Part shown: positions 1 through 10,450 of the stretch, piece by piece | Numbering within the stretch: position 1 is the first letter of the stretch | How the letters are laid out: each line of letters starts with the position of its first letter | Source of the DNA: Argyresthia goedartella | Lineage: Eukaryota; Arthropoda; Insecta; Lepidoptera; Argyresthiidae | Length of the DNA: 64,000 nt | Reading direction: 5' to 3' | NCBI GenBank assembly: GCA_949825045.1 | Contig: OX463829.1 | Location: 2,046,001 to 2,110,000, forward strand | The notes under the pieces: model-generated | Seen by the model: the letters and a program-made list of their open reading frames with translations, nothing else | Database searches by the model: none | Told to the model about the DNA's origin: nothing | Position numbers and translations under genes: made by a program

Positions 1-1401
1 TGCGGCCGTAGCTTCGTCGTTCCATTGAATTTTCGACTTGTCTTTCTTCTTTGAGTTATGTAGGTATGCGTTCAATGGAGCTTGTAGTGTTGCGGCGTGA
101 GGAATGCTTTCACGGTAAAAGTTGATCATACCGAGAAAACGCCTGAGCTCTTCGATGGTCTCAGGCTTGGGGAAGTTATTGATTGCGGCGATCTTATCTT
201 CACGCGGTTTAATACCGTGCTTCGATACAGTGTAGCCGAGAAATTTGACTTCTTCTTTGCCGAGGACGCACTTTGAGGGGTTAAGTGTTATTCCGTATTC
301 GTCGAGTCTTTGTAAAACAGTTCGCAGGTCTTGAACGTGCTGATCTTCGCTTGCAGACGCTAGGATCACATCGTCGATGAATGGAAATACGTAGTCTAGT
401 CCTTGTAGTACTTGATGTATGAATCGCTGGAACGTTTGACCGGCGTTCTTGAGACCCGGGCACATTCGCGGGAATTCGAACACGCCGTACGGTGTAGTGA
501 TGGCGGTCTTGTCGATATCGGCATCATATATAGGTAGTTGTGCATATGCCCGGTTCAAATCGATGACGGAGAAGATATTTTTCCCGCTCAGCTGGTAGGT
601 GAAGTCTCGGAGTCGCGGTATTGGGTATCGGTCGGGCTTCGTAACTGCGTTCAGTCGTCTGTAGTCGCCGCACACTCGAAGGTCACCGTTCTTTTTAGGT
701 ACGACGTGTAGGGGACTTGACCATGGACTTTTGCTGGGGCGGCACAGGCCTTGCGCCATCATGTCTTCAAATTCTTTTTTCACAGCTGCGTATCGATGCG
801 GAGGGATGGGCCGCGCCTTGGAGTGTATGGGCGGGCCAGTGGTTTCGATGTGATGCTCCACGTTGTGCTTGGGACATTCCTTCATTGATGAGAGTCGAGT
901 GACGTTCGGGAATTCGGCCAAGATGTCGTGATATTTCTGTTCGACGTCGATAGTGCGAATGGTGGGTTCAGTAGAGTTGCAGATCGGAACTTTGACGGAT
1001 AATTTCGTTTTCTTGTCGATGATGCTTCTTCCTGCTATGTCGATGATGAGTTGATGATGTTCGAGTAAGTCGGCGCCTATGATTGGCTTACCGACTGCCG
1101 CGATGATGAATTTCCACATGAATGGTCTTCTCAGCCCGAAGTCTAGTTCCAAGGTTTTTTCCCCGTAGGTAGGTATCAGCGTGTTGTTGGCGGCGTAGAG
1201 CGAGAACTTCGTAGGCGAGCATTTTGCGTTTTTTGGTTTAGGTATAACAGAGATGTTGGCGCCTGTGTCGATGAGGAATGTTAATTTGGACTTCTTGTCT
1301 TGAATGAACAGGCGGTGGGACTTCATAGCGTTGCTTGCCGCCTCACACAACGCTGGCTCTAGTTTTCCGGCTTCTCCTCGAAATTGCAGGGGCGCGTGCA
1401 T
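1..1401 (-). CDS. Ty3/gypsy pol, partial (protease and reverse transcriptase)
   Basis: This minus-strand frame has no stop from 1401 down to position 1. It starts with an aspartic protease carrying [13 protein letters not shown] (around 1246-1284), then a linker, then an RT with [17 protein letters not shown] (around 640-690), [15 protein letters not shown] (around 530-575) and the catalytic FPFIDDVIL, an FxDD variant of YxDD (around 365-395). It overlaps the end of gag by about 40 nt in the -1 frame, the usual arrangement for expression by -1 frameshifting. It has no ATG of its own. It is cut by the window edge, and what is visible is intact. Confidence 0.85.
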   Translation of the reverse strand, partial: MHAPLQFRGEAGKLEPALCEAASNAMKSHRLFIQDKKSKLTFLIDTGANISVIPKPKNAKCSPTKFSLYAANNTLIPTYGEKTLELDFGLRRPFMWKFIIAAVGKPIIGADLLEHHQLIIDIAGRSIIDKKTKLSVKVPICNSTEPTIRTIDVEQKYHDILAEFPNVTRLSSMKECPKHNVEHHIETTGPPIHSKARPIPPHRYAAVKKEFEDMMAQGLCRPSKSPWSSPLHVVPKKNGDLRVCGDYRRLNAVTKPDRYPIPRLRDFTYQLSGKNIFSVIDLNRAYAQLPIYDADIDKTAITTPYGVFEFPRMCPGLKNAGQTFQRFIHQVLQGLDYVFPFIDDVILASASEDQHVQDLRTVLQRLDEYGITLNPSKCVLGKEEVKFLGYTVSKHGIKPREDKIAAINNFPKPETIEELRRFLGMINFYRESIPHAATLQAPLNAYLHNSKKKDKSKIQWNDEATAA

Positions 1402-2324
1402 TTAATTGCTTTGCTCCCGAAGCGACGGTGGTAGTAACATATTCCGCTGTTTAAACTTCCGGTTACGGGCGCGCGTGAGTCGTCGGAGGCGGCGGCGGCG
1501 GGTTGCGGGCGGGGTATGCGGGGGCGGGAACGTGAGCGCTGTCGTGTGTATTGCGGCTCGCGATCACGTGACCAGTTGTTGTAGTGTTGTTGCGAATTCT
1601 GCCATTTTTGAGTCTTCAGTTCGGCGATTTCGCGCATTAGAAATTCAAGTTTCTCGTTGATGTCTTGGTTTGAACTTGCTGGTGCTGATTTGTGTGCGTC
1701 GACGGCAGCGATTGACGTCCCGACGGCGGCGGAGTTGTGCGACATTTGTGTGCTCTCCATAATCTTGTCGGCCATTTTAGCGAGCTCGTCGATGTCCGCC
1801 GTTGTAGCGATTGTAGAGGTGACGGCGAGGACTGCTCGAACGGACGGTGGCAGGTGTCGCATCCACAGGTTGCGCACGGTGTGGTCGGTCATCCCGTCGC
1901 CGGCGAGGTGCTGCATTCGGCGAAGGAGCTGTGACGGCTTCAAGTCGCCGAGTTCAGTTTCTGCGAGCAGGCGGTCGAGGCGGCGTTCGTCTGAGTCTTC
2001 ATAGAATGCTAGGAGTTTCGTCTTGAGCGCTTCGTACTTGTTGGTTTCCGGTGGCTTGAGGATGAGGTGGTCCACGATGTCCAGGTCTTGCTTGTCGAGT
2101 TGCCGGATGACGATGTCGAACATTGCTTGGTCGCCTTGTCTGAGCGGCTTCATGATGGCTTCAAACTGAGCGAACCAGAGGCGAAGTCGTTGATGCCAGA
2201 CGGGTGGAATCCGCATGCTGAGGGATATTGCAGAGACGTCTTCATGATTTCCGAGGCGAGATGGAGCTGGGGCATCTTGCTGAGTTGCAGGTGCAGGGGC
2301 AGATTTTTCGTCGGCGCTTGACAT
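1359..2324 (-). CDS. Ty3/gypsy gag
   Basis: A 321-residue Gag starting at ATG 2324. The middle has the gag-like helical region common in insect gypsy elements (residues about 35-165, with [29 protein letters not shown] and [19 protein letters not shown]). A Ser/Arg-rich stretch follows near 255-275, then a C-terminal [18 protein letters not shown] knuckle-like motif. It ends at a TAG just after the heptamer GGAAAAC, and pol continues in the -1 frame. The ORF is complete. Assignment is by motif pattern only. Confidence 0.85.
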   Translation of the reverse strand: MSSADEKSAPAPATQQDAPAPSRLGNHEDVSAISLSMRIPPVWHQRLRLWFAQFEAIMKPLRQGDQAMFDIVIRQLDKQDLDIVDHLILKPPETNKYEALKTKLLAFYEDSDERRLDRLLAETELGDLKPSQLLRRMQHLAGDGMTDHTVRNLWMRHLPPSVRAVLAVTSTIATTADIDELAKMADKIMESTQMSHNSAAVGTSIAAVDAHKSAPASSNQDINEKLEFLMREIAELKTQKWQNSQQHYNNWSRDREPQYTRQRSRSRPRIPRPQPAAAASDDSRAPVTGSLNSGICYYHRRFGSKAIKCTRPCNFEEKPEN

Positions 2325-2525
2325 CTTGAGGCTTGAAGTGTTTCAGAAGCTGCTTTCTTCCTCGGGGTCACCACTTTGGAGATATTGTGTAGTAGGTAAA
2401 GATATTACTCGGAGTGGACAGAATAAGATGATTTATTTACAGAAAATATGCCTACTTATATACAGAAAGAGGTACTGATCGGGGAGTCCGCGGGGCGCGC
2501 GGGGAACGACATCACGCGATCCGCG
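2325..2525 (-). promoter_or_regulatory. Probable 5' LTR and leader of the Ty3/gypsy element
   Basis: Upstream of gag on the minus strand are a GC-rich block, then TATATAAG (about 2455-2462), then AATAAA (about 2434), then gag. A TATA box followed closely by a polyadenylation signal is what an LTR U3/R region looks like. The LTR ends could not be fixed because no second LTR is in the window. Confidence 0.45.
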
Positions 2526-2563
2526 GGGGGGCGCCCCCCGCGCCGCTGACGCGCGGTCGCAAG

Positions 2564-3550
2564 TTAGATACTCGTGGCGCGGGGCCTCGTTCCTTTCGCT
2601 TGGGTAGGGGCGCGCCTGGCGCGGTGGCCGGGTTGGCCTCCGCCATGAGTGATGAGGGCGCCGACTCCTGCACAGTTGGGGGTTTGGGGGGGGGGCGGCT
2701 GCGTCTTGGGGCCACCGGTGCGGGCCGCTGGACCGGCCTTCTTGTTTCGGCTCTCTTGCCGGAATACAGGGCACGACGTGTTGTTTGCCGTGTGCGGGCC
2801 TCCGCAGTTGGCACACGTCGGCGGCATCTCTCTAGGCCGGTCGCAGTCCGCGGCGGGGTGCGGTCCTCCGCAACGCACGCAGGCCTGGGGGCGGTGGCAG
2901 TTGTGGCTGCTATGCCTAAACTTCTGGCATCGGTGGCATTGAGCTGGTCCTTTCTTCCCGCGCCACGCCTCGATCTTCACGCCGGGCATAAAAAGTAGCT
3001 CGTCTGTATCGTACAGACTGGCTGTTATACCCGGCGTCTTCTTCAGCTGCGCGTGGAAAATGCAGCCCGGTCTGCCCTTCCGTGCCCGAATCTGTTTGAC
3101 AAAGCTGGCCTCGTAGCCGCGCTCTGCCAGCGCGGAAGTGATCTCCGCGGGCTCAGTGTTTGCCGGCAGCCCCCGGATGGCAATCTTCAGGCTCCTTTCG
3201 GCGGGAAGCGAGTAGGAGTACCAGTGCACCCCTGTGGTCTTCTCCAACGTCGAGAGGTACGACTGGACGCACCGGTATTCCTCGTCATCTGCAGGCGAAA
3301 ATCGCACACCCTTTTGGTAGGGGCGCGCGTTCGGGGCCCTCTTCAGCCGCTGCTGGATTTCGCGGAAGTGGTGGACCCAGTTCGGGAGGGTCTCCACCAC
3401 TATAGGCGGGTAGCGCGGCTTGGAGGGCGGTTTCGTGACGGCCACGCCCGTAGCGGGGGCACCGGGTGGCGGCGGGGCGCCTGCGGTAGGCGACGCGGCA
3501 GGGGGCGCACTAGCGGGCACAGCGGGGGGTGCGGCGGGTGGCGGGCGGAC
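2564..3550 (-). pseudogene. LINE ORF1 (Gag-like), inverted fragment
   Basis: Minus-strand Gag-like ORF1 of the LINE. From N to C: a Pro/Ala-rich stretch; an RNA-binding region with the PRE_C2HC-type pattern (LKIAIRGLPANTEPAEITSA, about 3100-3190); then three zinc knuckles, CHRCQKFRHSSHNC, CVRCGGPHPAADC and CANCGGPHTANNTSC (about 2760-2935). The frame runs further upstream on this strand, but beyond about 3550 it is only the antisense of the plus-strand ORF1 tail. Near 2640-2565 the likely true C-terminal reading shifts frame. The protein is split between two strands and cannot be made. Confidence 0.75.
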
Positions 3551-3719
3551 GGAAGCGGGGGGGAAAGAAGAACGAAGTGCCGAGAGCGGCTGAGGAGAAA
3601 GGAGCCGCAGCACCACCACCTCCACCAGAGAACGAACCGCCGAGGGATCTTGTCGCAGCACTCATCAAAGCACTCCAAGATCCCGCAGTCCTAAGGAGTA
3701 TCGCCGAACATCTGCCCTG
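3550..3719 (+). pseudogene. LINE ORF1, C-terminal tail
   Basis: A short plus-strand reading frame ending DLVAALIKALQDPAVLRS...EHLP, with its stop overlapping the ORF2 start in a TGATG arrangement. This looks like the last part of the ORF1 whose main body is inverted next door: lysine-rich, then proline-rich, then a small helix. The stop/start overlap is typical of coupled ORF1-ORF2 translation in such elements. Confidence 0.6.
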
Positions 3720-6389
3720 ATGGCTGACTCCTTAAGGATTGTGCACTGGAACGCCCAGTCACTCAAAGGAAAGAAGCAGCTGCTGAAAACCTTCCTGCGA
3801 GAGTACCGAGTCGACGTCATGCTGGTTAGCGAAACCCACCTCACCGTGAAGATGAAGCTCACCCTCCCCGGCTACACAACCTACCGCAAGGACGAGCGAT
3901 CCCCGCAGGGGATTGCCTACAGAGGTCTGGCTATCCTGGTTAAAAGGAGTATCGTCCACCAACCCATCGACTTCGAGGAGCACACTACAATCTACGTCCT
4001 TGGCGTCGAAGTACAGGTCGCCGGCAACGTTGTGCGACTCTATGCCGCCTATCACCCCCCCGGTGAGAGACTCAATCCCAGGGAGCTCCGGGGACTGCTG
4101 GAGTCGCCGCAACCGACTCTCATCGCCGGAGACCTCAACGCCAAGCACCCACACTGGAACTCCTCGTAAGTGTGCGCCGCCGGACGCGCACTCCTCGCCG
4201 ACTCCGTGAGCCACGACTACGATGTCATCGGACCCTACGAGCCGACTCACTACAACCCGGACGGCTCTGGGGACATCATCGACATCGTAGTCTACAAAGG
4301 AATCCGGACCCAGCCAAGCCAGGAAGTCCTGCCAGACCTTCCCTCGGATCACAGACCCATTCTCCTCGTCCTTGCGGATTTGCCAACAAGAGTCTCGCCA
4401 CCAGCGCCCCGTCGACGGTACAACTGGGCCTCCTTCTCGGCCGCACTCGCCGAAAACCCCACCACCCGGACAGCCACACAGCCAGAAGACGTCGAAGCAC
4501 TGACTTCAGAGTTGACTAGCAAGATCCAGGACGCGCTCGACACATCCTCGCACACCGTCTCTAGCCGGAGGAAACCCCAACCCCTCCCGGCGAAGATTCA
4601 GGCACTGATCTGCGAACAGCGCCGTCTCCGGAAGCTATGGCAACAAACCCGGTGCCCAACTCTGAAGTCCCGCCTCAACGCCATGACGGCCACCACCAAA
4701 AGATGCCTTGCCGACCACGCCGAAGAATCTTGGGAACGCCACATCGAGTCCGTAGGCGATCACGTCCCCTCCGTGCATCGCTTATGCCGGCAGCTGTCGG
4801 CCACCCCGGCTCCTGTTCGACCGCTGCTAGGCAGCGACGGCTTCCCGAGATTCAGAGCAAAAGACCGAGCTGAAATTTTCGCCGAATGCCTGGAGAGGCA
4901 GTTCAAGCCGAACCCCACCGACGACGCCGAACACGTAGCAGCAGTGGAGGAACACCTGCGGCACTACTTCGCGACGCCGATAGCTCCTGAAGAGGACCCC
5001 ATCTTCTTCTCGCCCGGCCAAGTCCTGCGAACGATCAGGCGCACCAAGCCCAGGAAAGCCCCGGGCGCAGACCAAATCACCAACATGGCGCTGCGCAACT
5101 TGCCGCTACCGACTGTGGCGGCTATGACGCGCCTGTTTAACGGCATCATGCGCACGGGGCACTTCCCTACTACATGGAAGGAAGGCCTGGTCATAATGCT
5201 CCCCAAGCCGGGCAAGAATGTCAAGAAGCCCGAGAGCTATCGGCCCATCACCCTCCTGAGCACCATGTCAAAGGTGTTCGAGAAGCTGCTGCTAGGAAGA
5301 CTGCTGCCACATATCCAAGCTCGCCCGGAACAGTTCGGCTTCAGGCCAGAGCATTCGACGACGCTCCAGCTCACCAGGGTACTGAACGACATGACGGTCT
5401 GTCGGAATAAGAAAGAATACACCGTCGCAGTACTCCTGGACATGGAGAAGGCGTTCGACAGAGTATGGCACGAGGGGTTGCTGTACAAGCTGTCGACGTC
5501 CCCAGCTCCACGACGAATCACCCGCGTCGTGGCCTCGTTCCTACGGAGTCGCCACTACAGAGTGGTGGTGGAAGACGCCGTGTCAGAAGCCCGCCCCATC
5601 GAAGCCGGCGTCCCACAAGGTTCCTGTCTTTCACCCGCCTGCTACTCCCGATACACGGATGACATCCCAGTTGGCCCTGGTGTACAGCTGGCCCTCTTCG
5701 CTGACGACGCAGCATACTATGCGTCGTCCTACAAAGCACCCCACGCCGCCGTCAAAATGCAACGCACGCTGGACACCCTGCCTAAATGGCTGGCCAAATG
5801 GAGGCTCTCCGTCAACGTCGGGAAGACGCAGGCGATGATCACCGGCCAGAGCAACCTGCCACCACCACTCCAACTCCAAGGGAAGGACATTGGGTGGCTG
5901 CACCAAGTGAAGTATCTGGGGGTCACCATAGACCGCCGGCTCACGATGAAGACCCACGTCGACAACGTCGTAAACCAGGTCCGGGCTGCACGGGCAAAAC
6001 TTCGTCCACTCCTGGACTCCGGCCTCCCCCTGCGGTCGAAGCTCGGGATCTATAAAACGTACATCAGGTCCCACCTCACGTATGCCTCGCCGGCATGGTA
6101 CGCCCTCTGCTCGGAGTCCAACAAGAAGAGACTCCGGGCCCAAGAAAACCTCTCCTTGCGTACCATCGTCGGCGCGCCTCGCTACGTGAGAAACGCAACG
6201 ATCGCAAGGGACCTAGGATTGGAGACACTGGACAAGTTCGTCCAGAGGCTGGCAACGAACATGTTCGCACGAGCGGACGGCTCTCAACACCCGCTCGTGC
6301 GAGACCTGGCGCCATACCACGCGCGCCCGCCTGACCGTCGCCGCCTACCCCGAGACCTGGTTGCCGAGCCGGCAGCACCCCTGGATTGA
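3720..6389 (+). pseudogene. LINE ORF2: endonuclease and reverse transcriptase, one nonsense stop
   Basis: An apurinic-type endonuclease (IVHWNAQSL, SETHLT, AGDLNAKHPHWNS) is followed by an RT (TPHKK-equivalent IMLPKPGK, NYRPI-type ESYRPITLL, LLDMEKAFDRVWH, GVPQGSCLSP, catalytic LFADDAAYY near 5695-5720) and a C-terminal region ending at 6389. The only break is an in-frame TAA at 4167-4169, right after HWNSS in the endonuclease; the same frame is open from there to the natural end. The order and FADD motif fit the Jockey clade. Expected length without the stop is about 889 residues. Confidence 0.9.
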
Positions 6390-6780
6390 GGCCACACAAC
6401 CCGAAGAAGAACACCTCAGCCACCCAATGACCTGGCCGTAGTCACGGCCAGCGGAAGACTCCGCAGAAGGGGGCCATTGCCCCGGGACCGCAACCCCGCA
6501 CCCTGGAAGGGGTGTGAGAAGATCACCAAGCAAAAAGCTCGTTCCTTTTCTGCGCCCGGACGTCGAGCGAGCTGCATCTCCGCTATCGCCGTGCCGCGTG
6601 GTCGTCGCTGCTGCCGCTTGCTTCAGCTCGCTGTTCAGCTGTTCTTTTCAGAACTCCATTCCTTGTTTTTATAACTTGCAACCGATGTGTTTCTTATAAC
6701 ATTGCGAACAGTTCTTTTCAGAACTCCATCTTTGTTTCTTGCAACCGATGTGTTCAATAAAACATTGCGAAATACTTGCT
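6390..6780 (+). repeat. LINE 3' UTR with 70-bp internal tandem duplication
   Basis: After the ORF2 stop, a segment starting near 6640 (gttcttttcagaactcca...) is repeated at about 6710 with small differences. The second copy contains caataaaac, a polyadenylation signal. No long poly(A) tail is visible, so the exact 3' end is uncertain. The GT-rich stretch 6780-6880 looks like low-complexity flank. Confidence 0.5.
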
Positions 6781-7121
6781 GTTGTTTACTGATGTTATTG
6801 GTAATGGTAAGGTGTTGCTTGCTGGTGTTGCTTGCTGGTACGGTAAGGTTCTGTAAGGTTGTTGTGGTAAGCAGAATGTGTGTAAGTAGCCACAGAATAT
6901 TACAATGGATCGGATATCAATATTCATTATATCACAATAACAGTCATCGATAGTTTTGATTTCAGTAAAACTTATAATTTAATGTGTCATTTTTTTATAT
7001 ATAACAAAAATTAATAAATTTTCATTTAATCGACTACGATGAAATTATAATCGATTATTTTAAGATCTGTGTTCAATTGGCACATTGCGTAAATGCAACA
7101 TGCCAATGAATAAATTAAAGA

Positions 7122-9527
7122 TAGGCTTGCGCATAACCGCTCGCGATCGGGTTCGGTCACTTTAGCTCACCGCTCTTTAAAGAACCAGGTACGTGTTTAC
7201 GCTCTTTCCGCTCCCGAGTCCGTGTCATCGTGAGCCAGAGAAATATAGGCATATTGATCGCAGCTCGCACGCGAAACACGATCTCTTGTCATGTCAGTTA
7301 TTAGGATAGGCAAGGCAAGGCTATTTTGATGTTACTCTCTTTATTTTGCATTTGTGCATAGATGCACACGTCTTAACGTACCAGTAGTATGTATTTTCTA
7401 TAAATGAAGAAATAAGTATATTAAAACAATTCGAATTTAAGACAGTTTGAAGGATTCATATTATTTCAAATATGTTTCGATCACGTCTTAGAATTATGAA
7501 TAATAAATAATTTGATTTTAAAGTTAAAACACTTGTGTTGTAAATAATGTAGTATGTAAACCTAGGTAACGTAAACGTCAGTCAAATATTCCGACTGCAT
7601 TTTCTTTCAATATTACATACAAACTTATGAATGCACCTGGTTACGTACATGAAGAATGAAATAAGCTGCACCAGTAACTTTGTAAACTATATTTTGCTAT
7701 CTGAAATCCAACCTATTATTATTTCACTAAAATTAAATAGCCTTTATCGTTTTTACAATCTCCACAAATCTAACTTGGGCTGTAGCGGTTTTTTTAGAAG
7801 TTTAATATAATAATAATAAAATATTAATAACCTTGGACACTATTTACACACATTGATCTAGTCCCAAACTAGGATTCCCTGTATCTTGGGTACTAGATAA
7901 CGATACACATACTTATATAGATAAATATTATACTCAGATAGATAAACAACCACGACTAGGGTACAAATATCCGTTCTCATCAAACAAATATTTGCCCCCA
8001 CCGGGACTCGAACCCGGGACCCTTGGCTTCGTAGGCAGGGTCACTGCTGACTCGGCAATTCGGGTCGTCGCCATTTAATTATCGAACCTGCTCACAAAAA
8101 TTCACGAGAATTGTGATGAAACCTGTTATATGGTATAGTACTAGGCAGGTTACCTACCTTAGTAATTTGCAATATATGATAATTTCAAAGTAAAAAAAGT
8201 GTGATATGTGCGCTTTTACCCTACGTGGCGGCGGTACTTCAAAGGAATGTTTGTCGGTAACACACTGCAATCAGCCGGGGCGCAAGTGTTGCCAACTCAG
8301 TGGATTTTCCACTAGACATGGTGGTTTAGACTTTCATTTTAGCGGTCAAAATGTGGTCTATTTTCAATAAATTGTTGTTGATTCAGTTAGTCGTAATGTA
8401 AATGTAAAAAACATTCAACTACTAAGCTTAATTTTCATAATTATTGTAGTTAGGAAAGATCGCACTTATATAAACTGCATATTTTTTTTGTTGTGTTGGC
8501 AACACAACATAACTAACGTGGTTTTCGTGGATTCCCCGAAACAAGTTCTTCAATTTCTTCTATGATTTCGATTATAGACTTTATTTGTATGAGTACTAGG
8601 TAGAGTTTATTTTATTGAAAGGTTTGTGTATAATGATGATTACCTTGGTTTTTATAATATGCGTGTACGTGACCGCTTTTTTATTTTAGGTACAAATGGC
8701 AAATTTTTTATAATTAGTTTTCAATATCGTTCATTTTGATACCTACTACACTAGATATGATTAGATGTTTTTTTTCTTTGCGACACACACTGAATCGTCA
8801 AGAACATGCTAGCTGGACAAAAGTCACCTCCTAATTTTCAAGAATTAGTGGTCACATGTCATTAACAACACCCCAGAGGGAACATTTCCAAGAATTGTTT
8901 GTTTCAAAGTACGGATGTCATTAAGTAATGACAGGTAAAAGGGTGAGTGTTAGATTTTGTATTTGATTAATTCTCGTCTCTTGCAATTTTGCTACACGAT
9001 CGAAAGGGTCTCATGAGTTATTTTGTGAAAAACCAAAAGTGTTGTGCTGTGGATTTTGTTGCTGAAGGTATGTAGATTATGTTATCATATTCAAACCTCT
9101 CCTAAATGTCTGTTTTGTGTCCTTTTCAACTGTCTAAAGTTTAGTCTGAAAAAAAGCGTAATTTTTTACCTTTTTAAAAGTTTAAAGGACCATCTTTTTG
9201 TATCCACGTGTTCTTCGGAATATATAGTCGACATATTCATATTACTATTCGAACCAAACCTACAAATAAAACTCTAACTCGAACAATACAATAAACAACG
9301 TCTACGCTCTCACTCCGTCTACGCTCGCGAGCGCTTGGCTAAACTCAGCTTCCGTTCCGTCCGAGTCTGCCATCTGGTGAGCGACATTCAACACGGTCGG
9401 TCCTAAAAATCGATCGATCTTGAAGTGAGCTGTCGAGCGTGTGAGCGTAGAGGGCCGTAAGCTGGAACGCTCAGTTCGTCTGTGGGATCGATCAAAAGAT
9501 CTGTCGCTCGCGAGCTACGCAAGCCTA
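7122..9527. mobile_element. Non-autonomous hAT-like DNA transposon, 2.4 kb
   Basis: It starts TAGGCTTGCG and ends CGCAAGCCTA, a perfect 10-bp terminal inverted repeat; looser inverted similarity (cgctcgcga-type motifs) runs further inward. It is flanked by 8-bp repeats, attaaaga at 7114-7121 and attaaaaa at 9528-9535. The related uninterrupted repeat near 10230 has a single attaaaaa there, so the empty site is visible in the same window. An 8-bp target duplication points to the hAT superfamily. No transposase frame was found inside, and a SINE has inserted into it. Confidence 0.75.
7807..8069 (-). mobile_element. tRNA-headed SINE (family 1)
   Basis: On the minus strand it begins gacgacccgaattgccgagt (box A-like) followed by ggttcgagtccc (box B), then a non-tRNA body ending ccaaggttattaata. 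The same family occurs at about 39330-39574 (-) and 52134-52370 (+). It lies within the 2.4-kb hAT-like element. Confidence 0.8.
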
Positions 9528-9632
9528 ATTAAAAAGCAGCTTGAACAGAAAAATAGCATTTTGCTCCCTCTCTTCGTGGAGAAAAACTTACTTTTCTGAA
9601 ATTCTGAATGAAAGGTGTGAAAAAATAATTAA

Positions 9633-9955
9633 TTCGTTCGGAAATAATAGTTATTTGTGTTACAAGGGAACAAAATATGTATTTACGGCGAGGGCGGTAC
9701 ATTGAATCCCTCGCTACGCTCAGAATTATACGATGCCCATATACGCCCATGACGAAAATAATTTTGCTCCTGAGTGACACATACAACTTTTCACACCGAC
9801 TATGAGGAAAATTTAATTTGCTCTAAAAAAAATAAATTTGAATTATACTTTTACCACTTTTACAGTAATCGAACAACGTAAACATTTTTTTTTATATAAT
9901 GACATATAAAATATTCCTGTGTACTTTTACTAATGTGTAAAAATAATCGAATCCA
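9633..9955. other. AT-rich spacer, nothing recognised
   Basis: No convincing gene. Short frames here carry no recognisable motif. Confidence 0.5.
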
Positions 9956-10333
9956 ATATTACAATGATTTCGGATATCAATATTTATTATATCACAATAA
10001 CAGTCATCGATAGTTTTGATTTCAGTAAAACAAATAATTTATTGTGATTTTTTTTTAAACATTACGAGAAGTTCATAAATTTTCATATAACGTTGCTAAA
10101 GTTAAAACTTGAAACATGTTCGTTTTTAATCGACTACACCATCGTAGTCGATTGTATTGTAATTTCATAATTACATTCTATTATTTTAATCTGTGTTCAA
10201 ATGGCATATTGCGTAAATGCTACATGCCAATGAATAAATTAAAAAAGTAGCTTGAACAGAAAAGTAGCATTTTGCTCCCTCTCGTCGTGGAGCAAAACTT
10301 ACTTTTCCGAATGAAAGGTGTGAAAAAATAATT
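9956..10333 (+). repeat. Unclassified repeat R, copy B (uninterrupted)
   Basis: Same repeat as 6897-7121 plus 9528-9632 but without the hAT insertion. It includes a perfect 10-bp hairpin (aatcgactac / gtagtcgatt near 10130-10155) not fully kept in copy A. It ends about 120 bp upstream of the zinc-finger gene start, so it may overlap that gene's promoter. Confidence 0.7.
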
Positions 10334-10450
10334 GTTCTGTGAGTTGATCTGTCAACTGTCAATAGATAGAATAAAACTAAATAAACAAGGACAAACATTG
10401 GAAAATTAATAATTACGCCGTTACCATTGAAACAACAAGCAAGTACGAAT

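Larger units (their letters stand above)
1..2525 (-). mobile_element. Ty3/gypsy LTR retrotransposon, 5' half
   Basis: Reading on the minus strand there is an LTR-like promoter region, then gag, then protease and reverse transcriptase, running off the left edge of the window. The gene order (protease before RT) and the RT motifs are those of Ty3/gypsy elements. RNase H, integrase and the 3' LTR would lie beyond position 1. The element abuts the inverted LINE piece near 2525, so one of them inserted next to or into the other. Nothing visible breaks the coding part inside the window. Confidence 0.85.
2526..6780 (+). mobile_element. Jockey-like non-LTR retrotransposon with inverted 5' part
   Basis: The right part (about 3550-6780, +) carries the end of ORF1, a complete ORF2 region and a 3' UTR. 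The left part (about 2526-3550) carries most of ORF1 on the minus strand. The N-terminal side of the inverted piece lies next to the plus-strand part, the geometry left by twin priming during target-primed reverse transcription. There is one in-frame stop in ORF2. The copy is therefore dead, although most of ORF2 is clean. Confidence 0.8.
6897..9632 (+). repeat. Unclassified repeat R, copy A (split by hAT insertion)
   Basis: Positions 6897-7121 plus 9528-9632, joined, match the continuous copy at 9956-10333 (shared landmarks: atcacaataacagtcatcga, gcgtaaatgc, gaataaatta, cttgaacagaaaa, ggtgtgaaaaaataatt). The 2.4 kb in between is an inserted hAT-like element. No coding capacity was seen. Confidence 0.75.

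Noticed and set aside
2067..2374. Plus- and minus-strand ORFs over the gypsy gag
   Set aside because: Shadows of the real gag frame.
10427..10450. Upstream extension of the zinc-finger protein
   Set aside because: It needs a TTG start; ATG 10451 has a better context.
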